Shown: positions 27,897 to 38,200 of the stretch, piece by piece
Layout of the letters: each line of letters opens with the position of its first letter
Position numbering within the stretch: the stretch's first letter is position 1
DNA from: Candidatus Gastranaerophilales bacterium
GTDB lineage: Bacteria; Cyanobacteriota; Vampirovibrionia; Gastranaerophilales; Gastranaerophilaceae
Reading direction: 5' to 3'
DNA: 38,200 nt
NCBI GenBank assembly: GCA_947587605.1
Contig: CANPYB010000003.1
Location: forward strand, 1-38,200
Notes under the pieces: model-generated
What the model saw: only the letters and a program-made list of their open reading frames with translations
Database searches by the model: none
Told to the model about the DNA's origin: nothing
Position numbers and translations under genes: made by a program

Positions 27897-29378
27897 CTAA
27901 TAAAACTTAGGTTTATAATCTCTTAAAACCGTTTTAGGACTCAACAATCCTATTTCAAACAATAAATTTGTTTGAGCTTTATTGTATTCTATCATATTTT
28001 TTATTAAATTAATATTTGCCTGCACTTTTAAATTTTGCGATGATATTACATCAATAAAAGTAGCCTCGCCAAGTTTCATATTTGTTAAAGATAAATCTAA
28101 ACTTACATCGGCAGCTTCCGTTTCAACCTTTGATGCTTCAACTTTTTTTAGTGCATTAATTGAATCATAATAAGAAGAAAGTATATTTTCCTTAACTTCT
28201 CTTTGAAGATTAGCAAGCTCTAATTTTTTTGCACGGACAAGTGCGGTATCTGATTTTAGCTGTGTAATTGTTCCCATTAATAAATTTTTTCCTACATGAG
28301 CTCTTAAGTCTAATGTTATACTGTTATGAGATGTCATTCCCGCTCTTTTAGTACCAACCAAACCGTTTTGATATGACAGAGTTAATTCCGGAATTATATC
28401 CGTATAATTTGAGCTTCGTTGTGCCTTATATGCTTCGACCTCCGCTCTTTTTGCACGTAAATCCTCCCTTGCTTCAAGTGCCTGCACATATAATTCATCT
28501 ATACTTCTGTCGGGATTAACAAGAACTCTTTGGTCGACAGTGATTTCAAACGGGTATATTGCGTCTAATATATCAACTCCTAATACATTTGCAAGTGCAG
28601 CCTGCCTCAATCTGAGAGAATTTAATGTTTCGGTATAATCCTGCTGAGCACGTGCAAATTCTGCCTGCGCTCTTTTTACGTCGTAAAGTGTTCCTATCCC
28701 AGCATCAAATCTTGCTTGAGTATATTTTAACTGTTCAAGTCTGTCATACAAATTGACCTTTTGCACCTCTATTTCAAGTTTTTTTTCAAGCGTGTCATAA
28801 TATGCAAGAACTGTATCACGCATTCTTTCTTCTTTTGTAAATTCTAAATTTGCCTTATATGCTTTAAATAAATTTCTTGATTGAGCAAGCAGGAAGAAAT
28901 ATTTACCCTGATTTATTGTTGACCACTGTAAAACCGCAAGGCTCTGTATAGGGACTTCGTGCGTAACTGTTGCTACTATACCGCCAACCAGATACTGACC
29001 TTCAAGGTTTGCTATGTTAAAGTTATAAAATATATCGGGTAAAAGTTGAAACTGTGCATTTTTATATAACCAATAGTATTGCTGTTTATATTCATCTTGA
29101 ATTTTTATATCATAATTATCTTCAAGCGCAATCTTTATACAGTTTTCAAGATCTGTATATATAAATGTCGATTCCAGTTCATCAGATATTTCTCTGTCAA
29201 TTATAAACTGTTTTTCTATATCAGAAATGGTTGCGTTACCTTTTATTACGCTTTTAAATGTCTGATAACTCTCATTTTCACAGCAGTTTGTTAATGAGTT
29301 AATATAGTCTGTCATTTCAGAGGCAAAACAGGTACTTTGGATAAAAAACAAAATTATAATTAAAATAATAATTCTCAT
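27897..29378 (-). CDS. TolC-family outer membrane efflux protein
   Basis: Signal peptide MRIIILIIILFFIQSTCFA; repeated coiled-coil blocks with RFDAGIGTLYDVKRAQAEFARAQQDYTETLNSLRLRQAALANVLG and LGEATFIDVISSQNLKVQANINLI. Confidence 0.85.
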   Translation of the reverse strand: MRIIILIIILFFIQSTCFASEMTDYINSLTNCCENESYQTFKSVIKGNATISDIEKQFIIDREISDELESTFIYTDLENCIKIALEDNYDIKIQDEYKQQYYWLYKNAQFQLLPDIFYNFNIANLEGQYLVGGIVATVTHEVPIQSLAVLQWSTINQGKYFFLLAQSRNLFKAYKANLEFTKEERMRDTVLAYYDTLEKKLEIEVQKVNLYDRLEQLKYTQARFDAGIGTLYDVKRAQAEFARAQQDYTETLNSLRLRQAALANVLGVDILDAIYPFEITVDQRVLVNPDRSIDELYVQALEAREDLRAKRAEVEAYKAQRSSNYTDIIPELTLSYQNGLVGTKRAGMTSHNSITLDLRAHVGKNLLMGTITQLKSDTALVRAKKLELANLQREVKENILSSYYDSINALKKVEASKVETEAADVSLDLSLTNMKLGEATFIDVISSQNLKVQANINLIKNMIEYNKAQTNLLFEIGLLSPKTVLRDYKPKFY

Positions 29379-29438
29379 AAAGGAATTATCCGAAAATAGT
29401 ATAAAAAAGAGGTTAGTCTTTTGTCTTATACTTTATGA

Positions 29439-30377
29439 CTATTTATTTTCAAGTCTTTTAGTACGTATTTGTACATCTTCTATTAACTTTCTGTTAATAG
29501 CAAGTAAATCAGCAAGAACGCCGAATATAAATGTTTGAAACCCCGTAATTAAAAGTATTGATGATATAATTAACGACTGAATATATCCGTTTCCGCTCCC
29601 GAAGAAATAATAAAACAGAAATCTGCCCATCAAAATCAGCCCCAGCAAGAAGATAAATCCGCCGATTATGGCAAAAAATCTGAAAGGTCTGTATATTATA
29701 AACATTCTCAATATCGTAAACGAATTTTTTTGAATATAGGTGAATATATTTTTTACAAGACGGGATTTTCTGTATGTATTATTAACTCTAATCGGAACAG
29801 AGAGCAAATGCAGTCCTTTAATTTTAGATTGGACAACTGTTTCAATTGTATAGGTATAATTATCAAAAACATTAATAGCAAGAGCCGCCTCTCTTGAAAA
29901 TGCTCTAAACCCGCTCGGAGCATCATCTATAGCTGAGGAACTCAGCAGCTTTACTATTTTTGAACCGAAATACTGTAAAAACTTTTTTAATTTTGAAAAT
30001 TGTTTTATCTCTTTTATCGGTCTTGCGCCAATAACAATATCTGCTCTTTTTTCAAGAATAGGTTTAACTAACTTTTCAATATCGTCTGCATTATACTGAT
30101 TATCAGCGTCAGTATTTACGATAATATCTGCACCCTCTGATATTGCTTTTTGAATACCCGCCATAAACGTTCGGGCTAAACCCCTGTGGTGTGTAGTTGT
30201 AACAATATGATTTACACCGTAGGATTTCGCTATTTCAATTGTTCTGTCCGTACTTCCGTCGTCTGACACCAAGACTTCAATTTCATCAATTCCGTCAATA
30301 TGCCGAGGCAATTGCGACAGCGTAACAGGCAGCGCTACTTCTTCATTATAGCAAGGTATTTGTATTATTAACTTCAT
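29439..30377 (-). CDS. GT2-family glycosyltransferase with two C-terminal TM helices
   Basis: IQIPCYNEEVALPVTLSQLP, VSDDGSTDRTIEIAKSYG, VNTDADNQYNADDIEKLV; hydrophobic C-terminus. Confidence 0.85.
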   Translation of the reverse strand: MKLIIQIPCYNEEVALPVTLSQLPRHIDGIDEIEVLVSDDGSTDRTIEIAKSYGVNHIVTTTHHRGLARTFMAGIQKAISEGADIIVNTDADNQYNADDIEKLVKPILEKRADIVIGARPIKEIKQFSKLKKFLQYFGSKIVKLLSSSAIDDAPSGFRAFSREAALAINVFDNYTYTIETVVQSKIKGLHLLSVPIRVNNTYRKSRLVKNIFTYIQKNSFTILRMFIIYRPFRFFAIIGGFIFLLGLILMGRFLFYYFFGSGNGYIQSLIISSILLITGFQTFIFGVLADLLAINRKLIEDVQIRTKRLENK

Positions 30378-30437
30378 ACTATCTTATCCGATATATGTTA
30401 GAATTAATATAATATTATCATGTAAATAAAAAAATTT

Positions 30438-32120
30438 ATGAAAAACAATACTGTTTTAAAACTATTTATTATTATAATGCTTGCATTAATTTTTCGGGTA
30501 TGGTTTTTGGATAAACCCGAGGGATTATGGTTTGATGAATATGTCAGTTGGAATATTGCTTCGCAAAAGAGCTTTAGTAATTTTATACATATGGTACTTC
30601 AAAATCCGCATACTCCGCTTTACTATTTATATCTTAAATTGTGGATGTTTATTTTTGCAGATACTGACCTTGCTCTTAGGTGGTCATCCGTAATTCCCTC
30701 TATATTAGGGGTTTTTGTTATGTATTTTTTGGGGAAAGAGTTTCACTCAAAGTCCCTTGGCTTATTTTGCGCATTATTCACTGCTATAAGTTCATTTTGT
30801 ATTTATTTTGCGCAGGAAGTAAGGTTATATTCTCTTATTTTTCTCTTTACATCTTTAATTGTACTATTTTTCATTAAATCAGCAAAAAATCCGTCAAAAA
30901 AAAACTTATGCTTATTTTTTCTTTTTAATGCACTCTTATGCGCACTGCATACGCTTGGAATTATATTTTCAGTCTGCATTATTACTTCGATGTTTGTGTA
31001 TTTTCGCGTCAATAACGGAAACATTACAGCTGATATAAAAAAAATTACATCAATATTTACGTATATTCTGCCATTCATTATTGTTTTATTGATTTTACTG
31101 CCTTTTTTATATTCAACTGCTTCATCAAAGACTCTTTCGCAATTTTGGGGCAGTTTCTCGCCTGTTAAAGTTTTATGTTTGTTTACGGATTATTTTTCAC
31201 CCGTTCAAACAAATATTGTAAATACTGCGCAGTCATTTTATTCTTATATACTGCACGACGGAAAATTTAATTTTTCTTTCATTATATTTGCAATTATTCC
31301 CGCAATTATTGGAGTATTTTTTACAATAAAATCATTCTTTTGTGAAAATAAAATAATCAAGTATCTTCTTTATACGGCAGTTGTGTTTTTAACCGTTATA
31401 ATAATTATTTCACTAACGGGAAGAATGGTATTAATTACTAAATATACTACAGAGATTTATCCTATTTTAATTTTAGCTTTTGCTTCAGGTATTTTTGATT
31501 TTAAGAATAAAAAAGCAGGTGTTATAATTGCTTTAATTTTCATTTTGATAAACATATTTTATCTAATCATTGCCGATAATTCTGCGCCAAAACTCCACCG
31601 CAGTGAGGGTCATAGGGCTGTAATAGAACTTTTAAGGCACTCAAGACTTAAAACATCTGATTTTGTTATTCTTACATATTACGGGCAGGACAAGTTTGAA
31701 AAATATCTTGATAATAAAACAAGATACAATTTTTACTCGATAAATAAATACAACTTTAATGATATTCTTTTCAATGATGATTATTATAATGTATTATCAT
31801 ACGGGAAAAGCAAATATAAGGATGTTTTTGCGCAGGAAGATAATCCGCAGATTAATAAATATGTTGATAACAACATAATATCAAAAATGAAAAAAGGTGA
31901 CAGAGTCGGAATTGTAATATTGGAGAATGTTTCATTTTTATCAAAAGATACAATAAAAGAAATACTTAGCGACAGTAAAAAATATGAAATGACACCATTA
32001 ATATTTCTGGTATTTTCGTCATTAAGAATAAATCTGCTTCAAGAGTGCAAAACGAAATTAAAACTTGATACATTAACGCATTCGGGCGATTGGACATTAT
32101 ATGTATACGAAAAAGTTTAA
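30438..32120 (+). CDS. GT-C fold glycosyltransferase (ArnT/PMT-like, GT39/GT83-type)
   Basis: FRVWFLDKPEGLWFDEYVSWNIA, NPHTPLYYLYLKLWMFIF, LRWSSVIPSILGVFVMYFLGKEF; many TM helices. Confidence 0.75.
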   Translation: MKNNTVLKLFIIIMLALIFRVWFLDKPEGLWFDEYVSWNIASQKSFSNFIHMVLQNPHTPLYYLYLKLWMFIFADTDLALRWSSVIPSILGVFVMYFLGKEFHSKSLGLFCALFTAISSFCIYFAQEVRLYSLIFLFTSLIVLFFIKSAKNPSKKNLCLFFLFNALLCALHTLGIIFSVCIITSMFVYFRVNNGNITADIKKITSIFTYILPFIIVLLILLPFLYSTASSKTLSQFWGSFSPVKVLCLFTDYFSPVQTNIVNTAQSFYSYILHDGKFNFSFIIFAIIPAIIGVFFTIKSFFCENKIIKYLLYTAVVFLTVIIIISLTGRMVLITKYTTEIYPILILAFASGIFDFKNKKAGVIIALIFILINIFYLIIADNSAPKLHRSEGHRAVIELLRHSRLKTSDFVILTYYGQDKFEKYLDNKTRYNFYSINKYNFNDILFNDDYYNVLSYGKSKYKDVFAQEDNPQINKYVDNNIISKMKKGDRVGIVILENVSFLSKDTIKEILSDSKKYEMTPLIFLVFSSLRINLLQECKTKLKLDTLTHSGDWTLYVYEKV

Positions 32121-34525
32121 TCGGGAGAGTTTAGAGCTTGAGCTGCGCTCAACTGAGATTTTAAATAATCTTTTAATGCTTTCGGATACTCTTTTGTGCT
32201 GTGAGAATTAACCCATTCATGAGCCTCATTGCGTGCTAATTCAAGTATTGGTAAATCTCTTGTTAAATCGGCAAGCCTTAACTCAACCAGACCGCTTTGC
32301 TTTACACCTAAAAATTCACCCGGACCTCTTATTTCCAAATCCTTTTCGGCAATAACAAATCCGTCATTAGTTTGAACAAGAACATTTAATCTGTGTAAAG
32401 TTTCTTCATTTCTTGTTGAGGAAACAAGCAGGCAGTATGACTGTACGTCACTTCTTCCGACTCTGCCTCTTAATTGGTGAAGTTGAGATAAACCAAAACG
32501 CTCCGCGTTTTCAATAACTATCACCGTTGCATTAGGAACATCAACCCCGACTTCAACAACCGTAGTTGCTACAAGAACATCATATACTTTATTTTTAAAG
32601 TCATTCATTACCTTATCTTTTTCATCGGTTTTCATTTTCCCGTGCAAAAGTCCTACTTTTAAATCCTTAAAATATCCGTTTTGCAGTTCCTCAGCTTCTT
32701 TAGTAGCTGCCTTAGCGGATAAAGTTTCCGATTCATCTATTAATGGGAAAACAATATATGCCTGATGTCCGTTATTTACTTCATCTTTAATTAAATTCAG
32801 CGCCTGCCTGTACTGTGATTGCTTTAATAAAGCAGTCTTAACAGGTTTTCTGCCTTTTGGAAGTTCATCTATTATTGTTAAATCCAAATCACCATGCACT
32901 GTTAAAGCAAGAGTTCTTGGTATCGGAGTTGCCGTCATTGTTAATGTTTGCGGAATTTTAGCCTTGTTTTTGAGCATATTGCGCTGTTTTACTCCAAACC
33001 TGTGCTGTTCATCAATGACTATTGCACCGAGATTATTAAACTCGACATTATCCTGTATAAGTGCATGAGTGCCGACTGCTATATTAATTTGTCCGTTTCT
33101 TAAATCTTTTTCAAGTTTATTTCTCTGTTTTTTTGTATTTGACGAGGTAAACAATGCAACATTTACCCCCATAGGCGCAAGCCATTTAATAAAATTATTA
33201 AAATGCTGTTGAGCAAGAATTTCCGTCGGTGCCATTATTGCCGCTTGAAATCCGTTTTCAATTGCTGCAAGAAGCATAATACAAGCGACCACTGTTTTTC
33301 CGCTTCCAACATCACCTTGAAGCAGTCTTTGCATAGGCTTATTTGAATTAACATCGTTTAATATTTCGTTAATTGCACGAATTTGAGCTCCCGTTAATTC
33401 AAACGGCAGACTTTTAATAAATTTTTTAACAAGTCCGTCCTCTTTTATTTCTAAAGAAACCGTGTTGTATGATTTCTCATTTTTTGCCCTTATAGAAAAC
33501 AGTTTTATTTGAAGTAAAAACAATTCCTCAAATACAAGAGTAAAACGAGCCTTTTCAAGTTCATCCTGTGAATTAGGGAAGTGTATTACTCTCAGCGCCT
33601 GTTCCTTATTATCCATATCATATTTTTCAATAATATCAGCAGGCAAAAGATTTTGAATATTTGAACAGTATTTATCAAGTGCGCTGTTAACCGCTTTTCT
33701 CAGCGCTTTTATATTCAAATTTTCAACCAACGGATAGACGGGTACTATTCTTCCGAGGTTTAAATTATCAGTTTCAAAGTTTTCATCGTTAACTATTTGA
33801 TACTGCGGTTTATCAATTGTTAATTTGTTAGTATAATTATCGCGCTTTACCGTGCCTGAAACAATTATTCCGCTTAATTTCGGAAATTGAGCCTTATATC
33901 TTTCCATTGAATATCTGTTTAATTTAGAATAAAAGAAATTAAGCTCCAGCGAGGCAGAGCTGTCTGTAATAGTTACTTTTATTATTGTAAGTCCGTTTTT
34001 AGTCGTAAATGTTTTTAATGCCGTTATTGTTCCGTATATAGTTACATTTTCACCAACTCTTAAATCTTTTATAAGTGAGTGTGAGGAGTAATCAATATAT
34101 TTCTTCGGGTAAAAACTTATTAAATCGAAAACAGAGTATATTCCGAGTTTATTTAATAAATATGCAAATTTAGGTCCTACACCTTTCAGCGAAGCTACAT
34201 CATCATTATAAATATCAATATTTTTTATCTCATCATTATCACTTTTTGTTTGATTTAATTCTTTTTTAAGCAGGCTGACAAATCTTATTACGCTTTTTTT
34301 TCTCTGCATCATTGTTTCCATGGGGTAATGCTCAAACGCTTCAATAACTGCAAGCCATTTAATATCCTTATGTGAATTTTTATATATTTGTTTAATCTGC
34401 TTTAGCATAAAGCCCGAAAAAGTATTTTCTCTGCCCTCAAGGTCGATATATCTATACTTTTCCTCAAGTTCAACAGCTTTTTTTATTAATTCAATATCAA
34501 TATCTTTTAAACTGCTACTCTTCAT
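32117..34525 (-). CDS. recG: ATP-dependent DNA helicase RecG
   Basis: LKGVGPKFAYLLNKLGIYSVFDLISFYPKKYID, LLQGDVGSGKTVVACIMLLAAIENGFQAAIMAPTEILAQQH, DEQHRFGVKQR, MTATPIPRTLALTVHGDLDLTIIDELPKGR, QLRGRVGRSD. Confidence 0.97.
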   Translation of the reverse strand: MKSSSLKDIDIELIKKAVELEEKYRYIDLEGRENTFSGFMLKQIKQIYKNSHKDIKWLAVIEAFEHYPMETMMQRKKSVIRFVSLLKKELNQTKSDNDEIKNIDIYNDDVASLKGVGPKFAYLLNKLGIYSVFDLISFYPKKYIDYSSHSLIKDLRVGENVTIYGTITALKTFTTKNGLTIIKVTITDSSASLELNFFYSKLNRYSMERYKAQFPKLSGIIVSGTVKRDNYTNKLTIDKPQYQIVNDENFETDNLNLGRIVPVYPLVENLNIKALRKAVNSALDKYCSNIQNLLPADIIEKYDMDNKEQALRVIHFPNSQDELEKARFTLVFEELFLLQIKLFSIRAKNEKSYNTVSLEIKEDGLVKKFIKSLPFELTGAQIRAINEILNDVNSNKPMQRLLQGDVGSGKTVVACIMLLAAIENGFQAAIMAPTEILAQQHFNNFIKWLAPMGVNVALFTSSNTKKQRNKLEKDLRNGQINIAVGTHALIQDNVEFNNLGAIVIDEQHRFGVKQRNMLKNKAKIPQTLTMTATPIPRTLALTVHGDLDLTIIDELPKGRKPVKTALLKQSQYRQALNLIKDEVNNGHQAYIVFPLIDESETLSAKAATKEAEELQNGYFKDLKVGLLHGKMKTDEKDKVMNDFKNKVYDVLVATTVVEVGVDVPNATVIVIENAERFGLSQLHQLRGRVGRSDVQSYCLLVSSTRNEETLHRLNVLVQTNDGFVIAEKDLEIRGPGEFLGVKQSGLVELRLADLTRDLPILELARNEAHEWVNSHSTKEYPKALKDYLKSQLSAAQALNSPD

Positions 34526-36491
34526 TTTTCAACTTTAAAACTTCATATATATCAATAGGTTTAGACTTACCTTTTATGTAAAAACTGCTCAATTTAACAG
34601 TATCAACATAATCTTTAACATATTCATAAGTGTATTGGCTTATAAGAAAAGATGTCTTAAGAACATGATTATACGCTTCAATTCTTGAAGCAATGTTTAC
34701 TTCATCGCCGATTACGGTATATTCAAGTCTTTCTTCAGTTCCCACATTGCCTGCAAACACTTCACCCGTATTTATTCCTATTCCTATATCAATTTTAGGT
34801 TTTCCCTCTTTTAAAAATTTTTCTTTTAATAAATTTACTCTTTGAGTAATTTCCATACCGCATTTAATCGCGTTAAGAGGATGATTTTCATCTTTTATGG
34901 GTTCACCAAATACAGCAAGAACTCCGTCACCTATGTATTTATTAATAATTCCTTTATACTTTGCTATAACAGGCTCTATCTGTGAAAAATATTCATTTAA
35001 TATAGATGTAACCTCCTGCGGAGCAAGATTTTCTGACATTTGTGTAAAATTACGAATATCAACAAATAACACGGTAACAACAGCTCTTATTCCGCCGAGC
35101 TTAAGTTTTTCAATATCAGCCAAAACCTTTTTCATAACATCTTTTGATACAAATTTACCCATTGCCCGTTTTATCAATTCGGTTGATTTATCTGTTGTAA
35201 TTATTGAATACAGCTGCTTTAAAAAAGCGGACATATATATTGTAACTATTGGTGTAACAGGGGGAATATATGTTTGACGAGAAAATTCAAAAAGGTAATA
35301 AACAAAATATATAAAAGATAATCCCGAAGCAAAAATCAAATTATACTTTAATCGTTTAAAACCGAAAATAACAAATAATGAAAACAGAGCCGTAATAAGC
35401 AGTGTCGCATCAAATTTTGCAGGCGATACAAATGAATTATCAAGCATATTATCAATTAGTACAGCTTGAATATCAATATCGGAATGTTTTTTCATTATAG
35501 GAGTTTCGCTTAACTGCTCCCAAACACTTCTGTCTGCATTCAGACCGATTATAACTATTTTATTTTTAAACTCATCAGCAGAAATAACAGGTTTTTTATT
35601 TGACTTTAGCGAATAATAAGACTCCAAAACATCAATTGCAGAGAATTTTTTATGAGAATAACCCTTACTGACGGGTAAGTACCAATTAACTTTTGTATAT
35701 TCACCTCTTACACTATTGCCAAGATAATCTCTTAATTTTTTATTTTGAACGGGAATTTTTAGCGACTTGCAATCATCACCGGCACTGCACAAAAAGTCAT
35801 CATACAAATTAAAATCTTTTACTCCCGTATATTTTGAATATGCACTTAATGCCAATGAAGGATATAATTTATTCTCCAGCTGTACAACAGGCATATAATT
35901 GCGCATAATGGTGTCATCATCTTCAATAAGCATGGAAGATGCCAGATTTTCCGAACTGTATAAATATCCTTTAGGTAAATTAATAACTGCTTTATATGAT
36001 GAATTGCGGTTGTTTTGGCGTTTATCGGAAATAGTCAAATTGTTTTTTTTGTCAAAAATGTTGACATATTCATCGGGTAAAACATCACCCGCCAAATTTG
36101 AATTTACCAAAATATAGCTGTTAATGAGATTATTATTTTGTTTTATTGAATTATAAAAAATGATATCCTTATCAGGGTTATATGTATCCGGAAACATAAC
36201 AAGATTATGAAAAACAATAACTTTTGCATGTGCGTAATTATTAAGGTAATAAAATAAATCGGCAAACAAGTCTCTTGTCCACGGCCACTTAATTTTAGAA
36301 GCCGATTTTTCATCAACGGCAATTAAAACAATTTTATCCGATGCTTTTTTTTGTTCAATCTTAGTAATAACTTTAGTAAAAAAATCATCCGCTTTATTAT
36401 CAAATATCTTAAGCGACAATAAATAAGCAAATGCCGTTAAAAAAAGCAATACTATAATCAAAGCTGTTTTTGAAATTAAATTCTTTTTCAT
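34515..36491 (-). CDS. CHASE2 sensor-domain class III adenylate cyclase
   Basis: N-terminal TM then CHASE2-like DKIVLIAVDEKSASKIKWPWTRDLFADLFYYL; C-terminal cyclase VTVLFVDIRNFTQMSENL, YKGIINKYIGDGVLAVFG, GIGINTGEVFAGNVGTEERLEYTVIGDEVNIASRIEA. Confidence 0.9.
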   Translation of the reverse strand: MKKNLISKTALIIVLLFLTAFAYLLSLKIFDNKADDFFTKVITKIEQKKASDKIVLIAVDEKSASKIKWPWTRDLFADLFYYLNNYAHAKVIVFHNLVMFPDTYNPDKDIIFYNSIKQNNNLINSYILVNSNLAGDVLPDEYVNIFDKKNNLTISDKRQNNRNSSYKAVINLPKGYLYSSENLASSMLIEDDDTIMRNYMPVVQLENKLYPSLALSAYSKYTGVKDFNLYDDFLCSAGDDCKSLKIPVQNKKLRDYLGNSVRGEYTKVNWYLPVSKGYSHKKFSAIDVLESYYSLKSNKKPVISADEFKNKIVIIGLNADRSVWEQLSETPIMKKHSDIDIQAVLIDNMLDNSFVSPAKFDATLLITALFSLFVIFGFKRLKYNLIFASGLSFIYFVYYLFEFSRQTYIPPVTPIVTIYMSAFLKQLYSIITTDKSTELIKRAMGKFVSKDVMKKVLADIEKLKLGGIRAVVTVLFVDIRNFTQMSENLAPQEVTSILNEYFSQIEPVIAKYKGIINKYIGDGVLAVFGEPIKDENHPLNAIKCGMEITQRVNLLKEKFLKEGKPKIDIGIGINTGEVFAGNVGTEERLEYTVIGDEVNIASRIEAYNHVLKTSFLISQYTYEYVKDYVDTVKLSSFYIKGKSKPIDIYEVLKLKNEE

Positions 36492-36587
36492 ATAAACAAT
36501 TTTACATGTTTATGTATAATTTGTAAAAAAATTAATGCTAAGTAACTGTTTATGATACGATAATTTTGAATAACGGGTTAAACCTTA

Positions 36588-38200
36588 ATGGTGAAAAATT
36601 CAAATATAATAATTATGCTCATAACATCAATAATTGCGGTACTAATAACATTACAATTATATGATTTTTTGTATGATAAATGCTTTTGGAGTAATTTGAA
36701 TGATTTATATACGGGAGTAACAATATACTCTGACCATAATAAATATCTTGATTTAAGCGTTATATTTATATATACGTCGTTATTTTTCTTACTACTGCCT
36801 CCGATATCAATTTTTTGTAAAAATTTTAAAATTAATGAACTAACTCAATGTGCGATAAATAAAATAAAAAATGTTAAACCCGTAAAATTTTCTTTTGAAA
36901 AAACACTATGCAAATATCAATATATCGGATTAACAGGATATTTATTCCTGTATCCATATGATGGAGAGATATATCCTGCTTTAATTTTTATAATGACAGC
37001 GCTGATAATAGCCGGGATTATTGATATAAGAAAACGCAATATAGCCGCGGGGGGGGGTATTTCTTCATTTTCACCCTGGGCATTAGCGTCAATTCTTTTT
37101 ATAATTTGCCATAATCCGTACAATCAGCCGATTTTACCTTTCGATGCTCACCATTTAGGTGAAAGATTTGCGACATATTATCTGCATGAAACCTTTAATA
37201 TGAATTACTACAAAGATATAATGCTTGTTCACGGAATAAAAGATATGCTTCCCTCTATCTGCGGTAAATATTTATTCGGTTCAATAAGTGTATATTCTTC
37301 AATGTTAGGTGATATCTTTTTAAAAAATATAAGTGTTATTTCTACCTGCATAATATGTTCTTATATTTTTTCGGAGTGCATTATCTTTGCAATTCCATCT
37401 GTAATTATTCCGGGAGATTATTTTACTAAAATATATTACTGTTTTTATTTAATATTTTTAAAAAACATTAACCAAAAAACTGCCCCAAAATTAATATTGT
37501 GGATTATCGCTTTTATTATTATTTCGTTTTTATTTATGATAAACTGGACGACAATTGGCTCTTTTTGGATTATTTCAACACTTCCTCTTGCGGGATTTAT
37601 GCTGTACAAATTATTAAAACAATCAAATAAACCGTTAAATATTTTTATTATTGCAGGAGCTTTATTAATACTATTAATCCCGAATAAAGACTTTATAATT
37701 GAGTATCTTAAACAAGCACAATACTATGTTGCAGGTAATTTATGTGCTTTCGGAAATAATTTCGGAAGTTATGATTATTCACTAAAACAAACGCTTTATT
37801 ATTTGCCAAGATTTATTATTTATATTTTACTTCCCATATTTATTATTGAGTTTGTTAATACCTTAAAAAACAAGAAAATTAATGAAGCATTCTTTTATTT
37901 ATTTATAATTATATTTTCAGTTACATCCGTAAATTACACGTTCGGACGCCTTGATTATGAATTTATCACCCGTATATCAATTATATCACTGTCATTTGCG
38001 GGAATAATGCTTCCTTATTACTTATATACAAAATTCCCCGATTACAGACAGAATATAATTAAGCCTGTTATACTCTTATATCTTTTAATATCATTATTAT
38101 TTACTTTTAATAATTTTATAAATAAACCCTTGATAATGACTTATAAAAAAGGGGATAAATTAGTATTTTTAGAAAAAAATACAATAAATGAAATAAAATT
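36588..38200 (+). CDS. Large polytopic membrane protein, possible GT-C glycosyltransferase, 3' end outside window
   Basis: Not in ORF track because no stop falls in the window. ATG at 36588 (MVKNSNIIIMLITSIIAVLITLQLYDFLYDK...) is open to the last base. Contains LPFDAHHLGERFATYYLHETFNMNYYKDIMLVHGIKDMLPS and many TM helices. Confidence 0.7.
   Translation, partial: MVKNSNIIIMLITSIIAVLITLQLYDFLYDKCFWSNLNDLYTGVTIYSDHNKYLDLSVIFIYTSLFFLLLPPISIFCKNFKINELTQCAINKIKNVKPVKFSFEKTLCKYQYIGLTGYLFLYPYDGEIYPALIFIMTALIIAGIIDIRKRNIAAGGGISSFSPWALASILFIICHNPYNQPILPFDAHHLGERFATYYLHETFNMNYYKDIMLVHGIKDMLPSICGKYLFGSISVYSSMLGDIFLKNISVISTCIICSYIFSECIIFAIPSVIIPGDYFTKIYYCFYLIFLKNINQKTAPKLILWIIAFIIISFLFMINWTTIGSFWIISTLPLAGFMLYKLLKQSNKPLNIFIIAGALLILLIPNKDFIIEYLKQAQYYVAGNLCAFGNNFGSYDYSLKQTLYYLPRFIIYILLPIFIIEFVNTLKNKKINEAFFYLFIIIFSVTSVNYTFGRLDYEFITRISIISLSFAGIMLPYYLYTKFPDYRQNIIKPVILLYLLISLLFTFNNFINKPLIMTYKKGDKLVFLEKNTINEIK
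37049..37057 (+). repeat. 9-bp poly-G homopolymer inside membrane protein CDS
   Basis: GCC GCG GGG GGG GGT: nine consecutive G in an otherwise AT-rich gene. Confidence 0.9.

Noticed and set aside
30803-31078. 91-aa - strand ORF inside the GT-C gene
   Set aside because: Antisense to a recognisable glycosyltransferase; no supporting signals.
34897-35277. 126-aa + strand ORF antisense to the cyclase domain
   Set aside because: Antisense shadow of a strongly conserved class III cyclase.

Overview
AT-rich, gene-dense bacterial chromosomal window with 30 called CDSs and no rRNA, tRNA, CRISPR array or transposase that I could find. Codon usage, tightly packed genes and several cyanobacteria-like families (Tic20-like membrane protein, CHASE2-adenylate cyclase, LOG/DprA-like protein, GH57 branching enzyme, GT5 glycogen synthase) suggest the non-photosynthetic cyanobacterial sister lineage Vampirovibrionia/Melainabacteria (Gastranaerophilales-like). 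That placement is inference only. Recognisable content: 3' part of a GH57 branching enzyme; two tandem exported vWA proteins; an unlisted 54-aa small ORF with its own RBS and terminator; a regulator built of four consecutive GntR-like winged helices and nothing else recognisable; an orphan NarL/LuxR response regulator; an MnmC/MnmD-type methyltransferase gene split by one in-frame TAG; an FAD oxidoreductase; pcrA; a DRE-TIM aldolase-like gene; an orphan ribbon-helix-helix protein; rlmD; a TPR-glycosyltransferase; a glycogen synthase with a membrane/coiled-coil N-terminal extension; a translationally coupled five-gene envelope operon (msbA-like, UDP-xylose synthase-like, beta-barrel, TPR, Tic20-like); a divergent RelA/SpoT-like protein; a GlmS-like SIS protein; a TolC-family protein; GT2 and GT-C glycosyltransferases; recG; a CHASE2 adenylate cyclase; and an unlisted 3'-truncated membrane protein ORF with a 9-G homopolymer that may be phase variable. 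Strongest leads: the tetra-winged-helix regulator, the poly-G tract, the in-frame amber codon and the unlisted 54-aa ORF.
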